Shown: positions 1 through 11,314 of the stretch, piece after piece | Position numbering within the stretch: position 1 is the stretch's first letter | Layout: the number at the start of each line of letters is the position of its first letter | Assembly: GCF_000715075.1 (NCBI RefSeq) | Contig: NC_134095.1 | Location: 46,788,806-46,852,805, forward strand | Reading direction: 5' to 3' | Source of the DNA: Nicotiana tabacum | Lineage: Eukaryota; Streptophyta; Magnoliopsida; Solanales; Solanaceae | DNA length: 64,000 bases | The notes under the pieces: model-generated | Databases searched by the model: none | What the model was told of the DNA's origin: nothing | Seen by the model: only the letters and a program-made list of their open reading frames with translations | Made by a program: the position numbers and the translations under genes

Positions 1-1425
1 TTATGTGTGTTTGATACATCTTAGATTAGTTGGAAAAGCTCTTAACTTGTGGAGGTGTGAATTACTTTAATTACTTGAGGACAAGCAAAAACTTAAGTTT
101 GGGGGAGTTGATAAGTGGAAATTTTGACTGCTTATTAGCAACTTTTTACTTTCGTTTTAGTCCAAAAGTGCTTAATTGTATTTTCGAAAACTGATAAAAT
201 GTGCTTAAATACAGGAGTATTGAAAAATGTGCCACAAAGATAAAATCCAACTCAAAAAGGATTAAAGTGAACTCAAGAACAAAAAGCAGGCAAAAAGCAG
301 AATTCCTTCTACGGACCGCAGAAGGTCAAGAAAATCCTATCAGAAGCCTAATGTAATGTGCGGACCGCACAATTATTGTGCGGCCACAGAAGCCACTAAA
401 TAGTTCAAGTTCAGAGAAGTCCCAGTTCAACCCTAGAGGATATGCGGACTGCACAATAATTGAGCGGTCGCACTCATATTTGTACGAACTGCAGAACAAG
501 TGACATGCGGCTACAATCTAGAATTATGCGGCCGCAGATCAAGCTCCTGCCAAGACTGAAGAAGAAGTGCGGACCGCACATGGAATTGTGCTGCCGCAGG
601 ACCTCCAAAAGGGCATTTTTGTCTGAAATTTCCAGTTGTGTATAAATAGACTTCTTTCACGAAATTAGGTCAAGTTTTGAATATCTGAACATCTGTAGCC
701 GTTTCTTCTTACTCCTTTAGGCAACTCTAGCTTACTTTAGTGATTACACATTAGATTTTTGTCTTTTAATCTTTCAATATGAGTTTAATTACCTTTTTTC
801 TATATTTTCTTCATTACCCGTTATGAGTAGCTAGATTTTTAGCTAGGGTTGTGACACAACCCTAATGTGTAAACCTTATTGGTGAATTAATTTTACGTTT
901 GTTTATGAATGAGTGTTTGTTATTTAGCTAGGTTTATGCTTTATTTGTGAATTAATGATTGCAAATATTGATTTATGCCTTTTCACTTAGTTTCTTCTTG
1001 AGAAAGAGAGACCTTATCTAGGTCAACCTAGCTAACAGAGAATTAGGTCAATTAAGAAATTGATTAACCCAATTAAAGGGTTCAACCTAGAGATAGTAAC
1101 AACCCGACTTGAGCTCGTATCAACCGTTTCGATAGACACCCATTTGGTGTTGAGAATGTTAAATTTGGCAAAACTATTCTCTGATCAAGAGGTATTGAGA
1201 GGTATTGAGTTGGAAAAGCAATGTTGTGGGCTATAATACACCCTATTCAAGAAAATAACATAATAGTCTTTATCCCATTAGGCGAATACCTAGATCATGG
1301 TCACAACCCTAGTCCTTTTACAACATTTGAAAAACAACCAAAAACATCATTTCTTAGTTTCAATTACTTAGTTGCAATCTTAGTTTAATTTAGCTATAGA
1401 GGTGACATGCTTATTCGGATCGGTC
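1..1425 (+). mobile_element. Athila-like LTR retrotransposon: 3' end and LTR
   Basis: The first 108 bases end in a purine-rich tract (AAGTTTGGGGGAGT, 95-108). LTR-like sequence follows, starting TGATAAGTGG at 109. The polypurine tract and the TGATAAG start are typical of Athila-lineage Ty3/gypsy elements. The LTR holds several CpG-rich motifs (TGCGGACCGCACAA and GCGGCCGCAGA types) at about 355-600. Most of 1-1150 is recognisable in reverse complement at about 26500-27850, so this is a multi-copy family. The right end near 1425 is a loose boundary where gag-like sequence of another element begins. No target duplication was found. Family is inferred from the boundary motifs only. Confidence 0.6.
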
Positions 1426-2175
1426 GTTCCATTGTATTTAGGAATCTCGGGCATGCGGAATTTCTTGGGGATCAGCTTGGGAGCCGCGCTCGGTGGGAAA
1501 GGTTTTTGAACAAACTTTTTGGAGTGCAGACCCTTCAACATCGGTGGTGCCCCCGGATTTGATCGACCTTGGAGTTGTAAGTTTCCACCTTCTTGTCATT
1601 TGCCTCGATCTTCTTTTCCCTCAACTCAATTCGTTTGTCAGTTCTTCGAGCATCTTCATGATTGCAGGATTGGCCTTCGATTCCTTCTCGCTTGATTTCC
1701 TTGAAACCGATTCGACCCTGTGGACAACTTCCTAGGACGGCTTGGGCTCAATCCTACTCGGCGAGTGATTTTAGTTTTGGAGCTGGCTTATCGCTGCCTG
1801 TTGAGCCTACAACATTTCGAAGATCACCCACAGGCTGACCCTGCCATCTTCGGTGCCATGTGTGCTTTAAGCGGCTGATCGAACATGCCTGTGAATGCTA
1901 CCCTCCTGATTGACGGCCAAATTTGTGTTGATGGCTACATGTGAGATGAAGACAATTGGGTCTATAACCGGAGCTCCATTGAGGTCAATCGGAGGTACGT
2001 CGTTCCCTGGTGCTATGTTATCATTTTCGTCATGGTGGCTGAAATCATTGTCAACGTGTAGGGGTACTGACTGAAAGGTCGACATTTTGGTCCTGGAATC
2101 AAAGATACTCCAAAGAACAAGTGTAAAATAGTGTGTGTTATGAAAGTTTGTATTAGGTAATCACTATTATCCTTA
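1425..2175 (-). pseudogene. Ty3/gypsy gag N-terminal remnant
   Basis: Read on the minus strand, this stretch resembles the N-terminal, pre-capsid part of Tat-like gag proteins. An open segment at 2085-1867 begins MSTFQSVPLHV. Sequence at 1445-1480 matches the same part of the gag remnant near 26048-26090. It lies directly downstream, in minus-strand sense, of a primer binding site at 2176-2193, as a gag should. Frames are broken and the core capsid domain is missing, so this is a truncated non-functional fragment. Confidence 0.55.
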
Positions 2176-2193
2176 GCCCCACGGTGGGCGCCA
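2176..2193 (-). other. Retrotransposon primer binding site
   Basis: On the minus strand this reads TGGCGCCCACCGTGGGGC, three bases from the LTR end TTTAAGGGTAAACA. It corresponds to the site after the LTR at 34157 (TTGGAGCCCATCGTGGGG) and the decayed one near 17941. It fixes the orientation of the flanking gag and LTR remnants as minus strand. Confidence 0.7.
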
Positions 2194-2196
2194 AAC

Positions 2197-2535
2197 TGTT
2201 TACCCTTAAAATTGGATAACAATTGAATTTATACGCAATTTTAAGGATATGTGATATAACTTGATACAAATTAAGAAGACAGATCAATATTGAAATTAAC
2301 GATAAGAAAATAAATGCAAACCACACAAATTGAACAGCCTTAGCCTCTGAATTTGATCACCCTCGAGCCTAGAAACGTATCAACTAATGTTAGAGCTGAA
2401 CAACAAAATGATAAGAACTTAGAAGTGATCAGTATATTGTTTTCTTTGTGCATGTTATAATGTGTCCTACAAATGATCAGAATCCCCTTTTTATAGTAGG
2501 AGTGTTCTACTCTTGGTACAATTCTATAGAAGGTA
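2197..2535 (-). mobile_element. Truncated gypsy LTR stub
   Basis: LTR sequence begins at 2197 (TGTTTACCC on the plus strand, i.e. an LTR end in GGGTAAACA on the minus strand). A TATA-like ACTATAAAAAG lies on the minus strand near 2490-2500. The other LTR end is not clear: sequence homologous to 12515-12650 (duplication segment B) takes over by about 2540, so the LTR appears truncated. Confidence 0.45.
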
Positions 2536-3656
2536 AAAATCACATATCTCTTCCACTATCGAGAAAGACATCCACCTTTTCATTACCATGCGTATTATTA
2601 TCACACGACATCAACATCGAGTTGACGGCAGAGAAAGACTCTTACTACATATAAACCACCTAGTGGTATATATGGTATTATATTATTATTATTGTTGTTA
2701 TTATTAAATAGTTGTCAATACAACTATACATAGGGACTTACTGCCTGAAATACCATATTGCCTGGGCTCTATAATCTCAACGTTGTTATTATTAAATAAA
2801 TGTCAATACAACTATACAGAGGACATATTTAATTTTCAAGAGCTTAACCAGTAAATATTCTATCAAGTACCTTTCTGCTGAATGATATAGTATTAGAACC
2901 AGGATTTAGACTTTATGAATTCTAAATAATAAAATAGCAACATCATGTAATAGTAATTGGATTCTAAATTTAGTTTTTATACATATTTAATGAATTTTTA
3001 ATATAAATGCAAAAGATTTGGGCTAAAGCTACTAATTGCGTCCGGATTCATATGCAGACCTCTAACTCCGCCACTGCCTAAAAGATGCAGTGCGCCACCA
3101 ATGGTGGTACACTTTCCATCTTTCAATGAACAGAGACTCTTAAAAGTGCCTCCATATGTCCTCAAATTCGATTGCTGTGTCTACAGGGAGAATAATGGGT
3201 ACGCTCCACCATAATATGGTTGCATAGAGTTTACTGAATAGATCACAAATTTTAAGAGGCAAGAATATTAAAGAGCTCGCCCAAAAACAAGCCCAAGTTG
3301 AGTGATGGATGACCTTTCCCTCCCAGAGATTCCCCAATATTTTTTGAAAAAGTAAATTTCGGTGAAGTTTGATTTGAAATTGAAAATGCGTTTGAACATG
3401 AAGTTTTGACATGTTAAAAAATTATTTTTTTCTTTTTTGCTAAAAGTCTCAAATACTCATAATTTGACCCAAAAAGAGGTCTTAAGCTATATATATAGTT
3501 GGGATTTGAAGTTTTTGTTTTCAAAATTTCCCAATAACTAGATTAATTCTATAAACAAATACATATTTTAAATATTTAAAAAGTTTTCCGAAACTTATGG
3601 CCAAACGCCTACTTAGTGTTTCCAAGAGTCAAATTAAAGATAAGATTTTCAGTATC

Positions 3657-4511
3657 AAGCCATCTCCAGGCTAGCACTATTTCTTGCACCAAAATGGTGT
3701 AACACCAAATGTACTCCAACCATTACACCATTTTTTACACCAAATCTTCTCTCTCTTCTATATTATATTATTATCTTCTATTTACTTTTCATTTTTTATT
3801 TCCTTCAAACTAATACTTTTCATTTATTACAAAATTATTTTAAAGGATAAATTAATTAAAAGTGAAATCATTGATAAAATATAATTAAATAAATATTACC
3901 CCGTTCTCTCAGTATTTTGGTAATTTTGATACACCTGAAAATGACATAGGGGATTACTAAACTTATGTTTTATGTTTTTAATGTAATTTCAATTTTAATG
4001 TATCCTCCTTTTATGTACTTTAATTATAATGTATTTTTATTTTATGTATTGTTAATTTTCTTTTTTAAATTTTAGTTTTCACTTTTCAATTTTAGCAACA
4101 TTAGATATCTTACATTTGCATTTTTTATTTTTAAATAATGGTTATATTTCTTTTTATACAATTATAATAATAATAAAATTAACTTATAATTTTATATAAA
4201 TATAATATATACAAAATTAATATATCAAAAAATAGGATATAAAATTAAAATTATAAAGATCTTAATATAAAAATTAATTATATACACAATATATGATAAA
4301 TTAAAAGTTCACAAAATAAAAAGATTGAATAAAATAATATTAAACCAAATTTAGAGTGATGAATAGTGTTGCACTAAAACAAATTTGGAGCAACACTATT
4401 CATGCTCTATAATAGTGCAAGAATTAGTATTGTATTGGAGCAAAAAAAACACCATTTCTTGCACCAAATTTGGATTTGGTGCAAGAAATGAAGTAGCCTT
4501 GGAGATGGTCT
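3657..4511. mobile_element. AT-rich MITE-like element with terminal inverted repeats
   Basis: The left end reads GCCATCTCCAGGCTA and the right end, reverse complemented, reads GACCATCTCCAAGGCTA. Both subterminal regions carry TTTCTTGCACCAAA motifs, and the right one forms a hairpin (CACCAAATTTGGATTTGGTG near 4471). The interior is extremely AT-rich with no coding potential. The paralogous stretch at 13430-13455 joins the two flanks directly and so acts as an empty site. Superfamily is uncertain because I could not define the target duplication. Confidence 0.6.
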
Positions 4512-4824
4512 TAGACGCGAAATAGGCAAATAAACCTACTTCACATTAATGCACATGTACTCTTAGTGACTGGTTTATCCAACCTAGGTACATGATCATA
4601 TATTTCAATAGTACATATATTTAACCATGCATTTCAAGACCAATCTTCTTTAATTTGCATGCTTTCATAATCATGAGGCTAGCGGTGACCACGAGGTACA
4701 TGATCAAGAAAGGGGTGACAACATGACACCACAATGACTGCCTTTTTGAAAGATTAATTGCACGTAAGAAAAATATATTTCTTTATTTTTATATAATTTG
4801 TTTAACTACCAAATCAAACTAATA

Positions 4825-5041
4825 CTCCCCCGTTTCAATTTATGTGAATCCATTTGACTGGACACGGAGTTTAAAAAAAGAGAGAAGACCTTTGAACTTG
4901 TGGTGTAAAATGAGGCACATATATTTTATGTGGCTATAAATCATTGCATAAAGGTAAATTATTTCCAAATAAGAAAAGGGGTCATTCATTTTGGCACGGA
5001 CCAAAAAGGAAATAGGTTCACATAAGTTGAAACGGAGGGAG
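4825..5041. mobile_element. Stowaway-type MITE
   Basis: Terminal inverted repeats CTCCCCCGTTTCAATTTATG (left) and, reverse complemented, CTCCCTCCGTTTCAACTTATG (right) are flanked by a TA duplication at 4823-4824 and 5042-5043. Length is about 217 bp. These ends and the TA target are diagnostic of Tc1/mariner-derived Stowaway MITEs, which are common in Solanaceae. It lies in a part of segment A with no counterpart in B. Confidence 0.85.
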
Positions 5042-5760
5042 TAAAAGCTATTGTATATCTACTAACTAAACCTAAAATTCACTTTTCTATGCTTTGTTAA
5101 GTTCTTTTATTGGTAAATTTGGCTACATATATATAGCTATCCAAATTGACTAAGCTTTTAGAGCAGCACCTCCACAAGTTTAGGTGAGAGCTCGATCGTT
5201 AATTCCCTTTCTTAGATGTACAGTGGGTTTACAATATGACAATTTTGTGGAGATCCTGCTGCTGCTACTGCTATATTGGTTATTTGTTCCCCTACTCATT
5301 CCATGACTATATCAGAGTTAAATCAAAGTGTTTATTTGTTTTTTTTTTTATCAGTAATATTTCTGGTTATTTTTCCTTGCCTTTTCTCTGCCTATACTTT
5401 TCGTTTCTCAGAAATGGATCACTCACTTTACATAGTGCTCCTATAAAGCCATAGATTATGTATATGGTGGCATGCTGATAACGGTCCATACTGCTGCCAA
5501 CCTTCATGTAGAGGCCTAACATTTCCTGGTCCCTATGAAACATAATTGAAATTTGAAAGCTCTATTTTTGGAAAGTCAAATAATTATACTGGTGTTCAGA
5601 TAACTCCAATATAATCTCCTTCAGTCAAAATTGGCATTGTTCCCCCTCCAAGCATAATCGCCTAACATATGTAATGCACTACTGCATTAACTTCTCAGTG
5701 CTGGTTTCCTACCACATGATTTGGACAGTTTTCTTGATGAAATGATTCTTAAAATTGTTG

Positions 5761-6707
5761 GAAGAAGCTATTGGGTCGGGTCCATCCATAAGAGGTGTTA
5801 ATTAGCTCATTAGCCCATTAGTTTGTCTTCCTAAAACCCTACTTATAACCAGGAGTGGATCCACCTCCCCACCTCCCCACCTACGGGTTCACGTGAATTC
5901 AGTCGATTTTGTCCCAATAATGTAAATGTGTTCGAAAAATTTACTAAATATGTATAAAAGTTTGAATGTGAACCCAGTTACAATTGAAAATTTAGTCGAG
6001 ATCGTTACAGGAACTCATAAATATTAAATACTGGATATGTCTGTGCTTATAACCTATAAATACACCATTATGAGCATAGAAAAAGAAGCTTTTCTTAATG
6101 TTTCTTATGGGAAATAATGACCGTTAGAGTTGAATTCTCTACATCTTGTAGAAGATATCTAGGCTGTGAAAATCAAGAAATGTTTTCGCTTTGTGATAAT
6201 TTCTACCTACTCGTAACATAAGTTGTAGTTGCTGCAAATCTGCTTCCGCAAGGAGAAACCCATAATTCTCCTAACTAGTATTTTACGGTTAAATACTTAA
6301 AAGATGTTCGAAATTGTTTTCGGAACAGAACTTTTCTGAAAAAAGTCGTTTAAACTGATAAAAAAGAAGCTTTCTAACCCAAATAAGCTCCCCCTAACCA
6401 ACACCATCTAATGGATAGTCCATCTGCATATTATACCTTCTTGCACGACTTGTTTAGGCATTACATCAATCTTTACTACTCAAAACTTTTCATCAAAGAA
6501 CTACATATCCAATTTATTACTATTGTTATCAATCTTAATAGAAAAAATCCAAAACATATTTCACTCAACCAATCAACCACCATAACAAAAAAATAAAAAC
6601 TTATTTTGGGAAGACATTTTCTTGAAAGGTTTTCCATCGTATCAATCACACCTCTTTGTACCTCAACAAGCATGAACGACATTAGATTTACAACAATTGT
6701 TATTTTC
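5761..6707. other. Intergenic 3' flank of the sulfate transporter gene
   Basis: I see no gene here. A possible polyadenylation signal for the transporter (AATAAA on the minus strand) is at 6513-6518, about 190 nt past the stop codon. The rest is low-complexity or unclassified plant intergenic DNA. Confidence 0.5.
6513..6518 (-). terminator. Candidate polyadenylation signal of the sulfate transporter gene
   Basis: AATAAA on the minus strand, about 190 nt after the TAA stop at 6710-6708. It is the clearest canonical hexamer I noticed in that interval, and the distance is normal for a plant 3' UTR. Plant signals are loose, so this is only a candidate. Confidence 0.35.
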
Positions 6708-8845
6708 TTAGACGTCCATTTTGCTAGTTAAGCAGCCATCTACAGCGTCACCCACGGTGAGAAAAATCCATCCTTTCCCAAGTTTATCCAAAAAATTTGC
6801 TGCTTTCAACTTGTTAATCACTTTCCAACTTGGGCTAGCTATACCTAACTGCACAAAAGGAAAAAAGGGAAAGAAAAAACGTCATTTTTATTAGTATAAA
6901 TTACTATGCACTTATATAAATTAGGCACATTATTAGAAAGTAAAAGGAAATTAGAGCCTGACTTGCATGCCCTGGGAAATCAATTCTCTGTACAACTCTT
7001 CCAATGCCACGATTCCTGATGTATCCACATTCATTACATCTGCAAAGAATGTAATCGATGTCGTAATAGAGAGGTAGGATTAAAAATTAAAAATTACACT
7101 GAACTCTTTTCTCATGTATCTAATTATATATATCCTCTATTTTGGTTTAAGAACTACAAAAATCTCATCTTTTAATCTAGTTGTGTAAAGGAGGTGTCAG
7201 TTTAGATATTAGACTATGTAACCCGCCTAATCCATCCAGAGTTAGGTTTAGTAATCAAGTTATGTCATGACTTGTTACTTGACCTACTAACCTTTTGAGG
7301 TGTTGGGGCGCGACTAATTTATTTATTCAACCTGCTTAACCCTCGGATTTGACTCAAACAGTTCATTTAACACCACTACTGTGTAAACTTTAAGTGTGTT
7401 TCTTTTTTCTTTTTTTTTTTTTTTTTTTTACCTTTTCTGTAATTTTTAGAACTTTTATGAAAAAATCGCTCTAAGTTCCTCAGATTAGTGAAGCACAGAG
7501 AATTACATAAACAAATAAATGAAAGGGAAAACTTCAACAAGTAATAAAAGGATAAAAATATATTCCTATAAAATATACTCTTGGTCCGAGAAAGGATGAT
7601 AATTTTCAAATTTCGAGACTCAAACGAGTTGATCTTTGACCACGACTTTTTTATGTACCTTTTAAATATTGTACATTATTAATTACTGTGACTTGTAGTA
7701 CCTTTTATATAGTTTCCAAATATATAAATTTTACTTAAAAACCTACACATTTTATGTCTAAATTCATGATCAAAATTATAAAAAAAAAAAAATTGACTCT
7801 CAAAATCCGAAGAGTATCATCCTTTTGGACGGAGAGAGTAATAAGAAATTTAATTTGTCCTATAAATATTAAAACCAAAAAAATTAAAAAAAAAACATAC
7901 TGGATATAGTGCAATTAGTAATGCTTACTGGACATATCGAGCACCAAGACATTAATCTTCTCCTTGATGTGCCCTTCACTTGTGTGTTTGACCAACCTCA
8001 ATATCCTTTAAAAAGAAAGGAAATTTACAGATAAATATTGAACAAGAAAATCAGAGTTATTTAGCTTTTATTTTGAATTTCCTCTATTAAAATTAAAGTT
8101 ATACCTCTGTCTTATGAAATTAGCATTTGCAAAGCAGAGTGAAGCATTGTTGACTCTAATTATCAAGATTCCTGGAGTTTCAGTGGCCACAGGAAATTGA
8201 GTAATGTCACAGAAGGTGTATGTTCCAGGAAGTCTGCCTTGTAGTTCTACACTTGGTCGAATTGTATCAACTATTATTTTACCAAATGAGATGCCAACCT
8301 GCAATAAATCCAACAGAGATATAAGCGACAAAATATTGTTAGGTTATTTTTACTTTTTCTCATGGTACTGGGTGTAATGAATAACTAATCCAGGGATTAA
8401 ATTTGAGGTGAGTTTATTCTACGGATAAAAGCGCAATATAATTAATTCCGGGGTAACTTATCCCGGGATTGTAGGGCTATTTTTATCCCTATAGAAATGT
8501 GAGATAACAATTCCCGGATAATTAATCCCGAGATAACTTGTTTCCTTACCAAACGACCCCTTATGGTGCAAAAGGGAAAGAGCATCACCTAGAATCAACT
8601 GTCGCTAACATAATAAAACTACATTATAAAAAATAAGAAAATAAAAATAAACAGAGATGACTCACATGACTATCTATTTCTTCTAGTTATCCGAGTCCGG
8701 AACAAGTTGATGTCAACGATATAAGAATTATTTTATGTATATATTTATTTATTTTAGAAATAAACACAGATGACTCACATGACTGTCTATTTCTTCTAGT
8801 TATCCGAGTCCGAAACAAGTTGATATAAGCTATATTAAATTATTT

Positions 8846-8909
<64 letters not shown>

Positions 8910-11229
8910 GTTGATGAAATTCATATAATTAGCCAAGAAGCTGTAAATTAGGCATATAGATGTAGGGAAAGGCTTAGTTACCGCAATTAGAAGACCAATT
9001 TCCACTGAGCCAAAGAGTACTCCAAAGAAGGTAGCAATGCAAATAATGAAGTCTGTCTTATCCACTTTCCAAATATGACATGCTTCATTTATGTCAATTA
9101 ATCCTGGAAGTGCTGATATGATAATTGATGCAAGTATAGCCAATGGAGTATAATACAATAGCTTAGTTAACAACTCTAGGGATAGGAGTACTGTGATTGC
9201 CATAACTATGTTTGACACCACAGTTTCACTTCCTGCACTGAAATTCACTGCTGTTCTTGAAAATGAACCTGCAACAATGTTATAGTAAAAACTTATCAGT
9301 AGCAAAATTAAAGTATAGTACTAAAATGAATAAAAAAATTGTCTAATTGACAGCTTACCAGTTGCTATGTAGCAAGAAGTTAAAGATCCCACAAGATTCA
9401 TACATCCCATGGCTGTCATTTCTTTGTTTCCATCAAGATGATAGCCTTTGATTGAAGCGAAAGATCGGCCTACAGCAATGGCTTCCTGAGGAGAATTTGA
9501 CAGTATTTGGTATAAGAATATTATCATCTAATTTGAGAAACTATTAAATGGAAGACAGAAACAAAGATTAGAGACAGACAGTAAGAGCGACGATAGCACA
9601 AATTAGTCCAATTTTCGCGACTTCTCCAATGTGTGGATCCTTGAACTGTAATTGATGAACTGAACTTGGAGGGTGACCCCCTTTGAAGTGTTTTACAATC
9701 TTGACTCCATGTTGATCAGCATTTGTAAGATAAACTATCAAAGTAGATAGTATAACTGATGCAAGAGGAGCCATTGCTGGTAGCCAGAACATTTTCTTGT
9801 TTCTTTTTCCCTGTAGTTTATCAAGTACCCAAGAGATGAATAAAATGCAGGATATAGTTACCGTAAAATAAGAGAAAAAGATGATCAAAAGAAGTAGCTA
9901 CTTACAATGAACCTGGTAATTAGGATGAAGACGAGGAACGAGCAGCCAATTATAAAATTCAGAGGAAACCACTATAAAGGTGCAAAAGGAAAATTTTAGT
10001 AAGCCAAGAGTAAGATAAAAAATGCAACAGATAAGAGAAAGAAGATGCTCACTGGCTCCTTATTGAATGATCTGAAAACAGCTTCCAGTACAGACACCAC
10101 ATCAGTTTGGGTTGTGAAATGGTTAATTCCAAGCAAACCTTTTAACTGTTGGAGGCCTATTACAATTGCTGCACCTCCCATGAACCCAACTATTGCAGCA
10201 TGTGAAAGAAAATCCACTAGAAATCCCAACCTGATAATTAAGTACTGTAAATTCATAACCATATTCCAGGATAGGCAGAGCTATTTTTACAATCCTTTCC
10301 AAGTTTTATAATATATAATTTAACAAAAAAAAAAGACAAAAAAATTTGTTACTCCCTGTGTTATGGCATATTTGGACGACAAGTTCAAAAGATACTTTTG
10401 GTTACATGCCAAAAGCACGTTTTTTTTTCTTAAATTTCATGCTAAATCAAACACGGTCGTATAAAATAAAAAGGAAGGAGTACCTGAATAGTCCAAAAAC
10501 AGCCTGAAATGCACCGGTGAAGAATGTGGCAGTGAATACAAGATTCCTATAAGCAATAGAATCAACAGCAGGGTCTACAAGTTTGGGAACCATAGCAGAA
10601 AGCAGTAGTGATACAACAGCAACAGGGCCAATGGCGATTTCTCGCGAACTCCCCATCACAGCATATATCAATGGTGGAACAACACTTGTATCTGAAACAA
10701 AAAGAGAAAACACACATAAACTAAGTACAACAAGAAACTGAGATGAACCAAAGCAAAAACTGGTGTTTGGAACTTACATAAGCCATATTGAGGATCAAGT
10801 TTTGCAAGATTAGCATATCCAATACTCTGAAAGCAAATTGATATTTTAATCAAATGTTACATAAGCCACATTGAGGAACAGAAATGTAAGAACCATAGCT
10901 TTAATTACCTGAGGTATGCAGAGACTGGCAAGAGTTAAGCCAGCCATTAAGTCATGCTTGAACTTTGTAGCTTTATAATTTCTTCCCCATTTAAGAATTG
11001 GAAATAAACCTTGCATGAATGAGAAAAAAGCTCCTTTTCTTGATTGTTTTGTGGTTTTTCCATGGGGCAAAACAGTTTCTTTTACTGTATTAATGAGTTC
11101 ATGGCAAAGACTTGGTGGATTAGGAGAAGTCAGTAGCCACTGAGTCCTCTCCTTCCTTGCAGTATCAGTACTAGCTGCATCAAGCTGCTGCAGCTCAATG
11201 CTGAAGCTCTCATTTACTAGTGATCCCAT
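6708..11229 (-). CDS. SULTR2: Sulfate transporter, SULTR group 2-like (12 exons)
   Basis: H+/sulfate symporter of the plasma membrane (SLC26/SulP family). Exons, each joined in phase at GT-AG: 11229-10909, 10826-10778, 10691-10484, 10230-10053, 9971-9906, 9810-9580, 9485-9359, 9268-8982, 8298-8105, 8005-7929, 7039-6963, 6848-6708. Product 651 aa, normal for plant SULTRs. I chose the ATG at 11229 because the frame upstream starts only with TTG. The membrane domain includes [71 protein letters not shown] and [12 protein letters not shown]. The C-terminal STAS domain (about residue 510 on) has the conserved DTSGI and ends [10 protein letters not shown]. The residue pattern fits low-affinity group 2 (SULTR2;1/2;2 type) better than group 3; the exact orthologue is unresolved. 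No premature stop was found, so it is probably functional. Confidence 0.95.
7190..7428. repeat. MITE-like insert and T-tract in SULTR intron 10
   Basis: Within intron 10 (7928-7040), sequence from GGTGTCAGTTTAGA near 7193 to TTAACACCACTACT near 7378 has weak inverted ends (GGTGTCA / GGTGTTA), reminiscent of hAT-type MITEs. A long T run follows at about 7409-7428. No target duplication was established. Confidence 0.3.
8360..8562. mobile_element. Possible MITE in SULTR intron 8
   Basis: Intron 8 (8981-8299) contains a block rich in inverted motifs around TTATCCCGGGATT (8459-8471), AATTCCCGGATAATTAATCC and ACCAAACGACCCC (8549-8561). I recognise this composition from Solanaceae MITEs, but I could not pin down termini or a target duplication. 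Confidence 0.3.
8645..8909. repeat. 113-bp direct duplication and TA/T microsatellite in SULTR intron 8
   Basis: Sequence from AAATAAACAGAGATGACTCA (8645) recurs at 8758 with an offset of 113 bp and only scattered differences. The second copy runs into a (TA)n microsatellite at about 8852-8892 and a T tract to about 8909. This lies 73 bp or more from the exon 8 donor at 8981, inside the intron. Confidence 0.85.
10352..10480. mobile_element. Stowaway-type MITE in SULTR intron 3
   Basis: About 129 bp with ends CTCCCTGTGTTATGG (left) and, reverse complemented, CTCCTTCCTTTTTATTTTAT (right). It is flanked by TA at 10350-10351 and 10481-10482, and carries the internal AGCATGAAATTTAAGAAA motif common in Solanaceae Stowaways. 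The right target TA overlaps the intron 3 donor (GT at 10483-10482), so the element supplies the intron from about position +4. Confidence 0.7.
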
Positions 11230-11296
11230 TTGTTTCTTCAAGTGTTTGGTTTAACTCTGGAGTTAAAACTCTTGTCCTCTCATAATCCAGATGAAG

Positions 11297-11306
11297 TATA
11301 TATACT
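11297..11306 (-). promoter_or_regulatory. Putative TATA box of the sulfate transporter gene
   Basis: GTATATATAC, palindromic and so readable on the minus strand, about 68 bp upstream of the ATG at 11229. This leaves room for a 5' leader of roughly 35-40 nt. The hAT-like MITE begins 8 bp further upstream. Supported by position and motif only. Confidence 0.45.
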
Positions 11307-11314
11307 AGTCCTAT

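Larger units (their letters stand above)
2535..5760. repeat. Duplication segment A (non-coding)
   Basis: Five blocks match, in the same order and orientation, blocks of segment B: 2540-2665 with 12515-12650; 3070-3135 with 12800-12870; 3615-3655 with 13420-13445; 4511-4600 with 13441-13525; and 5150-5720 with 18680-19245. No gene was recognised. Short ORFs at 5236-5454 and 18751-19005 share the run SFLRNGSLTLH, but the copies diverge in frame, so I do not call them coding. Unmatched parts are mostly later insertions. A direct repeat of about 33 bp (TTATTATTAAATA...CAACTATACA) occurs at 2699-2735 and 2786-2818. Confidence 0.6.

Noticed and set aside
5236..5454. Short ORF sharing SFLRNGSLTLH with an ORF at 18751-19005
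   Set aside because: The two copies differ by frame-changing indels outside the shared run. The similarity is explained by the DNA-level duplication, so there is no sign of a conserved protein.
8835..9305. 156-codon minus-strand ORF
   Set aside because: It is exon 8 of the sulfate transporter read through its donor site at 8981 into the intron 8 microsatellite, not a separate gene.
11229..11241. Extending the SULTR start four codons upstream
   Set aside because: The upstream codon is TTG, not ATG. The first ATG in the exon 1 frame is at 11229-11227.
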